Below the pieces are notes generated by a model. The model saw only the letters and a list, made by a program, of their open reading frames with translations. It did not search any database and was not told the DNA's origin. Positions 46,301-59,870 of a stretch of 64,000 nt of DNA are shown here, in pieces. The position numbers were made by a program, and so were the translations under genes. Every line of letters begins with the position of its first letter. Position 1 is the stretch's first letter. This DNA is from Auanema rhodensis (taxonomy: Eukaryota > Nematoda > Chromadorea > Rhabditida > Rhabditidae), in the NCBI GenBank assembly GCA_964057225.1, contig OZ059895.1, forward strand, positions 4,402,001-4,466,000. Reading direction: 5' to 3'.

Positions 46301-47490
46301 AGAAACGCTTAATACAAAAATTAGTTATGATCGTTTGAAAAATGATGCATTAGTGTATGTTGAGTTTCCATGTACACTCAACATTGCTTCCAAAAACATT
46401 TTGACAAAAATTTTTTCAAAAAATTTCAAAATAATTTAGCAAAAAGTAGATGTTTTTAGATTCCTTTTTTCAAGGCAAAGATGATGGACAATGTTATTCA
46501 ACGAAAAAATCAATTCTTCAGGGTGAAAATCGAGGATATAAGTGTGAACTTATATCAGTTGATATCTCGGTGCATTTTCAAGCTAGCGCAAATCTGATAA
46601 CACAGATCGACGCAGCTTAAAAATCCGCATCGAATGCAGTATACTTCATTGAGAAACGCTTAATACAAAAATTAGTTATGATCGTTTGAAAAATGATGCA
46701 TTAGTGTATGTTGAGTTTCCATGTACACTCAACATTGCTTCCAAAAACATTTTGACAAAAATTTTTTCGAAAAATTTCAAAATAATTTAGCAAAAAGTAG
46801 ATGTTTTTAGATTCCTTTTTTTAAGGCAAAGATGATGGACAATGTTTTTAAACGAAAAAATTAATTCTTCAGTGTGAAAATCGAGGATATAAGTGTGAAC
46901 TTATATCAGTTGATATCACGGTGCATTTTCAAGCTAGCGCAAATCTGATAACACAGATCGACGCAGCTTAAAAATCCGCATCGAATGCACTATACTTCAT
47001 TGAGAAACGCTTAATACAAAAATTAGTTATGATCGTTTGAAAAATGATGCATTAGTGTATGTTGAGTTTCCATGTACACTCAACATTGCTTACAAAAACA
47101 TTTTGACAACAATTTTTTCGAAAAATTTCAAAATAATTTAGCAAAAAGTAGATGTTTTTAGATTCCTTATTTCAAGGCAAAGATGATGGACAATGTTATT
47201 CAACGAAAAAATTAATTCTTCAGGGTGAAAATCGAGGATATAAGTGTGAACATATATCAGTTGATATCTCGGTGCATTTTCAAGCTAGCGCAAATCTGAT
47301 AACACAGATCGACGCAGCTTAAAAATCCGCATCGAATGCACTATACTTCATTAAGAAACGCTTAATACAAAAATTAGTTATGATCGTTTGAAAAATGATG
47401 CATTAGTGTATGTTGAGTTTCCATGTACACTCAACATTGCTTCCAAAAACATTTTGACAAAAATTTTTTCGAAAAATTTCAAAATAATTT
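37340..47490. repeat. Fourteen-monomer (4,914-bp) tandem higher-order repeat
   Basis: Private variants recur at exactly 4,914 bp: GTGTGAGCATATATC (39177, 44091), GCCTAATACAA (39991, 44905), TTCATTGGAAAACGC (about 40330, 45244), GATATCACGGTG (42001, 46915) and CCTTATTTCAAGG (42251, 47165). The first monomer on each side differs (TTTTTTCAAGG near 37337 against TTATTTCAAGG), as does the monomer past 47490, fixing the extent. It is the longest near-identical duplication seen in the window. Confidence 0.85.
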
Positions 47491-50400
47491 AGCAAAAAGT
47501 AGATGTTTTTAGATTCCTTTTTGCAAGGCAAAGATGATGGACAATGTTATTCAACGAAAAAATTAATTCTTCAGGGTGAAAATCGAGGATATAAGTGTGA
47601 ACATATATCAGTTGATATCTCGGTGCATTTTCAAGCTAGCGCAAATCTGATAACACAGATCGACGCAGCTTAAAAATCCGCATCGAATGCACTATACTTC
47701 ATTGAGAAACGCTTAATACAAAAATTAGTTATGATCGTTTGAAAAATGATGCATTAGTGTATGTTGAGTTTCCATGTACACTCAACATTGCTTCCAAAAA
47801 CATTTTGACAAAAATTTTTTCGAAAAATTTCAAAATAATTTAGCAAAAAGTAGATGTTTTTAGATTCCTTTTTTCAAGGCAAAGATGATGGACAATGTTA
47901 TTCAACGAAAAAATCAATTCTTCAGGGTGAAAATCGAGGATATAAGTGTGAACTTATATCAGTTGATATCTCGGTGCATTTTCAAGCTAGCGCAAATCTG
48001 ATAACACAGATCGACGCAGCTTAAAAATCCGCATCGAATGCAGTATACTTCATTGAGAAACGCTTAATACAAAAATTAGTTATGATCGTTTGAAAAATGA
48101 TGCATTAGTGTATGTTGAGTTTCCATGTACACTCAACATTGCTTCCAAAAACATTTTGACAACAATTTTTTCGAAAAATTTCAAAATAATTTAGCAAAAA
48201 GTAGATGTTTTTAGATTCCTTTTTTTAAGGCAAAGATGATGGACAATGTTTTTAAACGAAAAAATTAATTCTTCAGTGTGAAAATCGAGGATATAAGTGT
48301 GAACTTATATCAGTTGATATCTCGGTGCATTTTCAAGCTAGCGCAAATCTGATAACACAGATCGACGCAGCTTAAAAATCCGCATCAAATGCACTATACT
48401 TCATTGAGAAACGCTTAATACAAAAATTAGTTATGATCGTTTGAAAAATGATGCATTAGTGTATGTTGAGTTTCCATGTACACTCAACATTGCTTACAAA
48501 AACATTTTGACAACAATTTTTTCGAAAAATTTCAAAATAATTTAGCAAAAAGTAGATGTTTTTAGATTCCTTTTTTCAAGGCAAAGATGATGGACAATGT
48601 TATTCAACGAAAAAATCAATTCTTCAGGGTGAAAATCGAGGATATAAGTGTGAACTTATATCAGTTGATATCTCGGTGCATTTTCAAGCTAGCGCAAATC
48701 TGATAACACAGATCGACGCAGCTTAAAAATCCGCATCGAATGCAGTATACTTCATTGAGAAACGCTTAATACAAAAATTAGTTATGATCGTTTGAAAAAT
48801 GATGCATTAGTGTATGTTGAGTTTCCATGTACACTCAACATTGCTTCCAAAAACATTTTGACAACAATTTTTTCGAAAAATTTCAAAATAATTTAGCAAA
48901 AAGTAGATGTTTTTAGATTCCTTTTTTTAAGGCAAAGATGATGGACAATGTTTTTAAACGAAAAAATTAATTCTTCAGTGTGAAAATCGAGGATATAAGT
49001 GTGAACTTATATCAGTTGATATCTCGGTGCATTTTCAAGCTAGCGCAAATCTGATAACACAGATCGACGCAGCTTAAAAATCCGCATCGAATGCACTATA
49101 CTTCATTGAGAAACGCTTAATACAAAAATTAGTTATGATCGTTTGAAAAATGATGCATTAGTGTATGTTGAGTTTCCATGTACACTCAACATTGCTTACA
49201 AAAACATTTTGACAACAATTTTTTCGAAAAATTTCAAAATAATTTAGCAAAAAGTAGATGTTTTTAGATTCCTTTTTTCAAGGCAAAGATGATGGACAAT
49301 GTTATTCAACGAAAAAATTAATTCTTCAGGGTGAAAATCGAGGATATAAGTGTGAACATATATCAGTTGATATCTCGGTGCATTTTCAAGCTAGCGCAAA
49401 TCTGATAACACAGATCGACGCAGCTTAAAAATCCGCATCGAATGCACTATACTTCATTAAGAAACGCTTAATACAAAAATTAGTTATGATCGTTTGAAAA
49501 ATGATGCATTAGTGTATGTTGAGTTTCCATGTACACTCAACATTGCTTCCAAAAACATTTTGACAAAAATTTTTTCGAAAAATTTCAAAATAATATAGCA
49601 AAAAGTAGATGTTTTTAGATTCCTTTTTTCAAGGCAAAGACGATGGACATTGTTATTCAACGAAAAAATTAATTCTTCAGGGTGAAAATCGAGGATATAA
49701 GTGTGAACTTATATCAGTTGATATCTCGGTGCATTTTCAAGCTAGCGCAAATCTGATAACACAGATCGACGCAGCTTAAAAATCCGCATCGAATGCACTA
49801 TACTTCATTAAGAAACGCTTAATACAAAAATTAGTTATGATCGTTTGAAAAATGATGCATTAGTGTATGTTGAGTTTCCATGTACACTCAACATTGCTTC
49901 CAAAAACATTTTGACAAAAATTTTTTCGAAAAATTTCAAAATAATTTAGCAAAAAGTAGATGTTTTTAGATTCCTTTTTGCAAGGCAAAGATGATGGACA
50001 ATGTTATTCAACGAAAAAATTAATTCTTCAGGGTGAAAATCGAGGATATAAGTGTGAACATATATCAGTTGATATCTCGGTGCATTTTCAAGCTAGCGCA
50101 AATCTGATAACACAGATCGACGCAGCTTAAAAATCCGCATCGAATGCACTATACTTCATTGAGAAACGCTTAATACAAAAATTAGTTATGATCGTTTGAA
50201 AAATGATGCATTAGTGTATGTTGAGTTTCCATGTACACTCAACATTGCTTCCAAAAACATTTTGACAAAAATTTTTTCGAAAAATTTCAAAATAATTTAG
50301 CAAAAAGTAGATGTTTTTAGATTCCTTTTTTCAAGGCAAAGATGATGGACAATGTTATTCAACGAAAAAATCAATTCTTCAGGGTGAAAATCGAGGATAT

Positions 50401-52255
50401 AAGTGTGAACTTATATCAGTTGATATCTCGGTGCATTTTCAAGCTAGCGCAAATCTGATAACACAGATCGACGCAGCTTAAAAATCCGCATCGAATGCAG
50501 TATACTTCATTGAGAAACGCTTAATACAAAAATTAGTTATGATCGTTTGAAAAATGATGCATTAGTGTATGTTGAGTTTCCATGTACACTCAACATTGCT
50601 TCCAAAAACATTTTGACAACAATTTTTTCGAAAAATTTCAAAATAATTTAGCAAAAAGTAGATGTTTTTAGATTCCTTTTTTTAAGGCAAAGATGATGGA
50701 CAATGTTTTTAAACGAAAAAATTAATTCTTCAGTGTGAAAATCGAGGATATAAGTGTGAACTTATATCAGTTGATATCTCGGTGCATTTTCAAGCTAGCG
50801 CAAATCTGATAACACAGATCGACGCAGCTTAAAAATCCGCATCGAATGCACTATACTTCATTGAGAAACGCTTAATACAAAAATTAGTTATGATCGTTTG
50901 AAAAATGATGCATTAGTGTATGTTGAGTTTCCATGTACACTCAACATTGCTTACAAAAACATTTTGACAACAATTTTTTCGAAAAATTTCAAAATAATTT
51001 AGCAAAAAGTAGATGTTTTTAGATTCCTTTTTTCAAGGCAAAGATGATGGACAATGTTATTCAACGAAAAAATCAATTCTTCAGGGTGAAAATCGAGGAT
51101 ATAAGTGTGAACTTATATCAGTTGATATCTCGGTGCATTTTCAAGCTAGCGCAAATCTGATAACACAGATCGACGCAGCTTAAAAATCCGCATCGAATGC
51201 AGTATACTTCATTGAGAAACGCTTAATACAAAAATTAGTTATGATCGTTTGAAAAATGATGCATTAGTGTATGTTGAGTTTCCATGTACACTCAACATTG
51301 CTTCCAAAAACATTTTGACAACAATTTTTTCGAAAAATTTCAAAATAATTTAGCAAAAAGTAGATGTTTTTAGATTCCTTTTTTTAAGGCAAAGATGATG
51401 GACAATGTTTTTAAACGAAAAAATTAATTCTTCAGTGTGAAAATCGAGGATATAAGTGTGAACTTATATCAGTTGATATCTCGGTGCATTTTCAAGCTAG
51501 CGCAAATCTGATAACACAGATCGACGCAGCTTAAAAATCCGCATCGAATGCACTATACTTCATTGAGAAACGCTTAATACAAAAATTAGTTATGATCGTT
51601 TGAAAAATGATGCATTAGTGTATGTTGAGTTTCCATGTACACTCAACATTGCTTACAAAAACATTTTGACAACAATTTTTTCGAAAAATTTCAAAATAAT
51701 TTAGCAAAAAGTAGATGTTTTTAGATTCCTTTTTTCAAGGCAAAGATGATGGACAATGTTATTCAACGAAAAAATTAATTCTTCAGGGTGAAAATCGAGG
51801 ATATAAGTGTGAACATATATCAGTTGATATCTCGGTGCATTTTCAAGCTAGCGCAAATCTGATAACACAGATCGACGCAGCTTAAAAATCCGCATCGAAT
51901 GCACTATACTTCATTAAGAAACGCTTAATACAAAAATTAGTTATGATCGTTTGAAAAATGATGCATTAGTGTATGTTGAGTTTCCATGTACACTCAACAT
52001 TGCTTCCAAAAACATTTTGACAAAAATTTTTTCGAAAAATTTCAAAATAATATAGCAAAAAGTAGATGTTTTTAGATTCTTTTTTTCAAGGCAAAGACGA
52101 TGGACATTGTTATTCAACGAAAAAATTAATTCTTCAGGGTGAAAATCGAGGATATAAGTGTGAACTTATATCAGTTGATATCTCGGTGCATTTTCAAGCT
52201 AGCGCAAATCTGATAACACAGATCGACGCAGCTTAAAAATCCGCATCGAATGCAG
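47340..52255. repeat. Seven-monomer (2,457-bp) tandem duplication
   Basis: CTTTTTGCAAGG at about 47515 and 49972 (variant G at 47523 and 49980) and TTAAGAAACG at 47351 and 49808 are 2,457 bp apart. The GTTTTTAAACG / CAGTGTGAAA monomers at about 48248 and 50705 follow the same offset. Correspondence ends near 52255 (GCACTATAC with TTAAG against GCAGTATAC with TTGAG). Confidence 0.78.
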
Positions 52256-54200
52256 TATACTTCATTGAGAAACGCTTATTACAAAAATTAGTTATGATCG
52301 TTTGAAAAATGATGCATTAGTGTATGTTGAGTTTCCATGTACACTCAACATTGCTTCCAAAAACATTTTGACAACAATTTTTTCGAAGAATTTCAAAATA
52401 ATTTAGCAAAAAGTAGATGTTTTTAGATTCCTTTTTTCAAGGCAAAGATGATGGACAATGTTATTCAACGAAAAAATCAATTCTTCAGGGTGAAAATCGA
52501 GGATATAAGTGTGAACTTATATCAGTTGATATCTCGGTGCATTTTCAAGCTAGCGCAAATCTGATAACACAGATCGACGCAGCTTAAAAATCCGCATCGA
52601 ATGCAGTATACTTCATTGAGAAACGCTTAATACAAAAATTAGTTATGATCGTTTGAAAAATGATGCATTAGTGTATGTTGAGTTTCCATGTACACTCAAC
52701 ATTGCTTCCAAAAACATTTTGACAACAATTTTTTCGAAAAATTTCAAAATAATTTAGCAAAAAGTAGATGTTTTTAGATTCCTTTTTTTAAGGCAAAGAT
52801 GATGGACAATGTTTTTAAACGAAAAAATTAATTCTTCAGTGTGAAAATCGAGGATATAAGTGTGAACTTATATCAGTTGATATCTCGGTGCATTTTCAAG
52901 CTAGCGCAAATCTGATAACACAGATCGACGCAGCTTAAAAATCCGCATCGAATGCACTATACTTCATTGAGAAACGCTTAATACAAAAATTAGTTATGAT
53001 CGTTTGAAAAATGATGCATTAGTGTATGTTGAGTTTCCATGTACACTCAACATTGCTTACAAAAACATTTTGACAACAATTTTTTCGAAAAATTTCAAAA
53101 TAATTTAGCAAAAAGTAGATGTTTTTAGATTCCTTTTTTCAAGGCAAAGATGATGGACAATGTTATTCAACGAAAAAATCAATTCTTCAGGGTGAAAATC
53201 GAGGATATAAGTGTGAACTTATATCAGTTGATATCTCGGTGCATTTTCAAGCTAGCGCAAATCTGATAACACAGATCGACGCAGCTTAAAAATCCGCATC
53301 GAATGCAGTATACTTCATTGAGAAACGCTTAATACAAAAATTAGTTATGATCGTTTGAAAAATGATGCATTAGTGTATGTTGAGTTTCCATGTACACTCA
53401 ACATTGCTTCCAAAAACATTTTGACAACAATTTTTTCGAAAAATTTCAAAATAATTTAGCAAAAAGTAGATGTTTTTAGATTCCTTTTTTTAAGGCAAAG
53501 ATGATGGACAATGTTTTTAAACGAAAAAATTAATTCTTCAGTGTGAAAATCGAGGATATAAGTGTGAACTTATATCAGTTGATATCTCGGTGCATTTTCA
53601 AGCTAGCGCAAATCTGATAACACAGATCGACGCAGCTTAAAAATCCGCATCGAATGCACTATACTTCATTGAGAAACGCTTAATACAAAAATTAGTTATG
53701 ATCGTTTGAAAAATGATGCATTAGTGTATGTTGAGTTTCCATGTACACTCAACATTGCTTACAAAAACATTTTGACAACAATTTTTTCGAAAAATTTCGA
53801 AATAATTTAGCAAAAAGTAGATGTTTTTAGATTCCTTTTTTCAAGGCAAAGATGATGGACAATGTTATTCAACGAAAAAATTAATTCTTCAGGGTGAAAA
53901 TCGAGGATATAAGTGTGAACATATATCAGTTGATATCTCGGTGCATTTTCAAGCTAGCGCAAATCTGATAACACAGATCGACGCAGCTTAAAAATCCGCA
54001 TCGAATGCACTATACTTCATTAAGAAACGCTTAATACAAAAATTAGTTATGATCGTTTGAAAAATGATGCATTAGTGTATGTTGAGTTTCCATGTACACT
54101 CAACATTGCTTCCAAAAACATTTTGACAAAAATTTTTTCGAAAAATTTCAAAATAATATAGCAAAAAGTAGATGTTTTTAGATTCCTTTTTTCGAGGCAA
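50600..54200. repeat. Six-monomer (2,106-bp) higher-order relation
   Basis: GTTTTTAAACG monomers at about 50705 and 51406 are echoed at about 52811 and 53512, a 2,106-bp offset. The AATCAATTC and GAACATATATC monomers between them keep the same order. It overlaps the seven-monomer block, so two exchanges of different register occurred here. Confidence 0.6.
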
Positions 54201-55269
54201 AGACGATGGACATTGTTATTCAACGAAAAAATTAATTCTTCAGGGTGAAAATCGAGGATATAAGTGTGAACTTATATCAGTTGATATCTCGGTGCATTTT
54301 CAAGCTAGCGCAAATCTGATAACACAGATCGACGCAGCTTAAAAATCCGCATCGAATGCAGTATACTTCATTGAGAAACGCTTAATACAAAAATTAGTTA
54401 TGATCGTTTGAAAAATGATGCATTAGTGTATGTTGAGTTTCCATGTACACTCAACATTGCTTCCAAAAACATTTTGACAACAATTTTTTCGAAAAATTTC
54501 AAAATAATTTAGCAAAAAGTAGATGTTTTTAGATTCCTTTTTTCAAGGCAAAGATGATGGACAATGTTATTCAACGAAAAAATTAATTCTTCAGGGTGAA
54601 AATCGAGGATATAAGTGTGAACATATATCAGTTGATATCTCGGTGCATTTTCAAGCTAGCGCAAATCTGATAACACAGATCGACGCAGCTTAAAAATCCG
54701 CATTGAATGCACTATACTTCATTGAGAAACGCTTAATACAAAAATTAGTTATGATCGTTTGAAAAATGATGCATTAGTGTATGTTGAGTTTCCATGTACA
54801 CTCAACATTGCTTCCAAAAACATTTTGACAAAAATTTTTTCGAAAAATTTCAAAATAATTTAGCAAAAAGTAGATGTTTTTAGATTCCTTTTTTCAAGGC
54901 AAAGATGATGGACAATGTTATTCAACGAAAAAATCAATTCTTCAGGGTGAAAATCGAGGATATAAGTGTGAACTTATATCAGTTGATATCTCGGTGCATT
55001 TTCAAGCTAGCGCAAATCTGATAACACAGATCGACGCAGCTTAAAAATCCGCATCGAATGCACTATACTTCATTGAGAAACGCTTAATACAAAAATTAGT
55101 TATGATCGTTTGAAAAATGATGCATTAGTGTATGTTGAGTTTCCATGTACACTCAACATTGCTTCCAAAAACATTTTGACAAAAATTTTTTCGAAAAATT
55201 TCAAAATAATTTAGCAAAAAGTAGATGTTTTTAGATTCCTTTTTTCAAGGCAAAGATGATGGACAATGT

Positions 55270-58200
55270 TATTCAACAAAAAAATCCATTCTTCAGGGTG
55301 AAAATCGAGGATATAAGTGTGAACTTATATCAGTTGATATCTCGGTGCATTTTCAAGCTAGCGCAAATCTGATAACACAGATCGACGCAGCTTAAAAATC
55401 CGCATCGAATGCAGTATACTTCATTGAGAAACGCTTAATACAAAAATTAGTTATGATCGTTTGAAAAATGATGCATTAGTGTATGTTGAGTTTCCATGTA
55501 CACTCAACATTGCTTCCAAAAACATTTTGACAACAATTTTTTCGAAAAATTTCAAAATAATTTAGCAAAAAGTAGATGTTTTTAGATTCCTTTTTTTAAG
55601 GCAAAGATGATGGACAATGTTTTTAAACGAAAAAATTAATTCTTCAGTGTGAAAATCGAGGATATAAGTGTGAACTTATATCAGTTGATATCTCGGTGCA
55701 TTTTCAAGCTAGCGCAAATCTGATAACACAGATCGACGCAGCTTAAAAATCCGCATCGAATGCACTATACTTCATTGAGAAACGCTTAATACAAAAATTA
55801 GTTATGATCGTTTGAAAAATGATGCATTAGTGTATGTTGAGTTTCCATGTACACTCAACATTGCTTCCAAAAACATTTTGACAACAATTTTTTCGAAAAA
55901 TTTCAGAATAATTTAGCAGAAAGTAGATGTTTTTAGATTCCTTTTTTTAAGGCAAAGATGATGGACAATGTTTTTAAACGAAAAAATTAATTCTTCAGTG
56001 TGAAAATCGAGGATATAAGTGTGAACTTATATCAGTTGATATCTCGGTGCATTTTCAAGCTAGCGCAAATCTGATAACACAGATCGACGCAGCTTAAAAA
56101 TCCGCATCGAATGCACTATACTTCATTGAGAAACGCTTAATACAAAAATTAGTTATGATCGTTTGAAAAATGATGCATTAGTGTATGTTGAGTTTCCATG
56201 TACACTCAACATTGCTTACAAAAACATTTTGACAACAATTTTTTCGAAAAATTTCAAAATAATTTAGCAAAAAGTAGATGTTTTTAGATTCCTTTTTCCA
56301 AGGCAAAGATGATGGACAATGTTATTCAACGAAAAAATCAATTCTTCAGGGTGAAAATCGAGGATATAAGTGTGAACTTATATCAGTTGATATCTCGGTG
56401 CATTTTCAAGCTAGCGCAAATCTGATAACACAGATCGACGCAGCTTAAAAATCCGCATCGAATGCACTATACTTCATTGAGAAACGCTTAATACAAAAAT
56501 TAGTTATGATCGTTTGAAAAATGATGCATTAGTGTATGTTGAGTTTCCATGTACACTCAACATTGCTTCCAAAAACATTTTGACAAAAATTTTTTCGAAA
56601 AATTTCAAAATAATTTAGCAAAAAGTAGATGTTTTTAGATTCCTTTTTTCAAGGCAAAGATGATGGACAATGTTATTCAACAAAAAAATCCATTCTTCAG
56701 GGTGAAAATCGAGGATATAAGTGTGAACTTATATCAGTTGATATCTCGGTGCATTTTCAAGCTAGCGCAAATCTGATAACACAGATCGACGCAGCTTAAA
56801 AATCCGCATCGAATGCAGTATACTTCATTGAGAAACGCTTAATACAAAAATTAGTTATGATCGTTTGAAAAATGATGCATTAGTGTATGTTGAGTTTCCA
56901 TGTACACTCAACATTGCTTCCAAAAACATTTTGACAACAATTTTTTCGAAAAATTTCAAAATAATTTAGCAAAAAGTAGATGTTTTTAGATTCCTTTTTT
57001 TAAGGCAAAGATGATGGACAATGTTTTTAAACGAAAAAATTAATTCTTCAGTGTGAAAATCGAGGATATAAGTGTGAACTTATATCAGTTGATATCTCGG
57101 TGCATTTTCAAGCTAGCGCAAATCTGACAACACAGATCGACGCAGCTTAAAAATCCGCATCGAATGCACTATACTTCATTGAGAAACGCTTAATACAAAA
57201 ATTAGTTATGATCGTTTGAAAAATGATGCATTAGTGTATGTTGAGTTTCCATGTACACTCAACATTGCTTACAAAAACATTTTGACAACAATTTTTTCGA
57301 AAAATTTCAAAATAATTTAGCAAAAAGTAGATGTTTTTAGATTCCTTTTTTCAAGGCAAAGATGATGGACAATGTTATTCAACGAAAAAATCAATTCTTC
57401 AGGGTGAAAATCGAGGATATAAGTGTGAACTTATATCAGTTGATATCTCGGTGCATTTTCAAGCTAGCGCAAATCTGATAACACAGATCGACGCAGCTTA
57501 AAAATCCGCATCGAATGCAGTATACTTCATTGAGAAACGCTTAATACAAAAATTAGTTATGATCGTTTGAAAAATGATGCATTAGTGTATGTTGAGTTTC
57601 CATGTACACTCAACATTGCTTCCAAAAACATTTTGACAACAATTTTTTCGAAAAATTTCAAAATAATTTAGCAAAAAGTAGATGTTTTTAGATTCCTTTT
57701 TTTAAGGCAAAGATGATGGACAATGTTTTTAAACGAAAAAATTAATTCTTCAGTGTGAAAATCGAGGATATAAGTGTGAACTTATATCAGTTGATATCTC
57801 GGTGCATTTTCAAGCTAGCGCAAATCTGATAACACAGATCGACGCAGCTTAAAAATCCGCATCGAATGCAGTATACTTCATTGAGAAACGCTTAATACAA
57901 AAATTAGTTATGATCGTTTGAAAAATGATGCATTAGTGTATGTTGAGTTTCCATGTACACTCAACATTGCTTCCAAAAACATTTTGACAACAATTTTTTC
58001 GAAAAATTTCAAAATAATTTAGCAAAAAGTAGATGTTTTTAGATTCCTTTTTTTAAGGCAAAGATGATGGACAATGTTTTTAAACGAAAAAATTAATTCT
58101 TCAGTGTGAAAATCGAGGATATAAGTGTGAACTTATATCAGTTGATATCTCGGTGCATTTTCAAGCTAGCGCAAATCTGATAACACAGATCGACGCAGCT

Positions 58201-59870
58201 TAAAAATCCGCATCGAATGCACTATACTTCATTGAGAAACGCTTAATACAAAAATTAGTTATGATCGTTTGAAAAATGATGCATTAGTGTATGTTGAGTT
58301 TCCATGTACACTCAACATTGCTTACAAAAACATTTTGACAACAATTTTTTCGAAAAATTTCAAAATAATTTAGCAAAAAGTAGATGTTTTTAGATTCCTT
58401 TTTTCAAGGCAAAGATGATGGACAATGTTATTCAACGAAAAAATTAATTCTTCAGGGTGAAAATCGAGGATATAAGTGTGAACATATATCAGTTGATATC
58501 TCGGTGCATTTTCAAGCTAGCGCAAATCTGATAACACAGATCGACGCAGCTTAAAAATCCGCATCGAATGCACTATACTTCATTAAGAAACGCTTAATAC
58601 AAAAATTAGTTATGATCGTTTGAAAAATGATGCATTAGTGTATGTTGAGTTTCCATGTACACTCAACATTGCTTCCAAAAACATTTTGACAAAAATTTTT
58701 TCGAAAAATTTCAAAATAATATAGCAAAAAGTAGATGTTTTTAGATTCCTTTTTTCAAGGCAAAGACGATGGACATTGTTATTCAACGAAAAAATTAATT
58801 CTTCAGGGTGAAAATCGAGGATATAAGTGTGAACTTACATCAGTTGATATCTCGGTGCATTTTCAAGCTAGCGCAAATCTGATAACACAGATCGACGCAG
58901 CTTAAAAATCCGCATCGAATGCAGTATACTTCATTGAGAAACGCTTAATACAAAAATTAGTTATGATCGTTTGAAAAATGATGCATTAGTGTATGTTGAG
59001 TTTCCATGTACACTCAACATTGCTTCCAAAAACATTTTGACAACAATTTTTTCGAAAAATTTCAAAATAATTTAGCAAAAAGTAGATGTTTTTAGATTCC
59101 TTTTTTCAAGGCAAAGATGATGGACAATGTTATTCAACGAAAAAATTAATTCTTCAGGGTGAAAATCGAGGATATAAGTGTGAACATATATCAGTTGATA
59201 TCTCGGTGCATTTTCAAGCTAGCGCAAATCTGATAACACAGATCGACGCAGCTTAAAAATCCGCATTGAATGCACTATACTTCATTGAGAAACGCTTAAT
59301 ACAAAAATTAGTTATGATCGTTTGAAAAATGATGCATTAGTGTATGTTGAGTTTCCATGTACACTCAACATTGCTTCCAAAAACATTTTGACAAAAATTT
59401 TTTCGAAAAATTTCAAAATAATTTAGCAAAAAGTAGATGTTTTTAGATTCCTTTTTTCAAGGCAAAGATGATGGACAATGTTATTCAACGAAAAAATCAA
59501 TTCTTCAGGGTGAAAATCGAGGATATAAGTGTGAACTTATATCAGTTGATATCTCGGTGCATTTTCAAGCTAGCGCAAATCTGATAACACAGATCGACGC
59601 AGCTTAAAAATCCGCATCGAATGCACTATACTTCATTGAGAAACGCTTAATACAAAAATTAGTTATGATCGTTTGAAAAATGATGCATTAGTGTATGTTG
59701 AGTTTCCATGTACACTCAACATTGCTTCCAAAAACATTTTGACAAAAATTTTTTCGAAAAATTTCAGAATAATTTAGCAAAAAGTAGATGTTTTTAGATT
59801 CCTTTTTTCAAGGCAAAGATGATGGACAATGTTATTCAACAAAAAAATCCATTCTTCAGGGTGAAAATCG
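55270..59870. repeat. Four- and nine-monomer relations around CAACAAAAAAATCC
   Basis: The rare variant CAACAAAAAAATCCATTC occurs three times, with its TCC at 55285, 56689 and 59848. The offsets are 1,404 bp (four monomers) and 3,159 bp (nine monomers). Confidence 0.6.
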
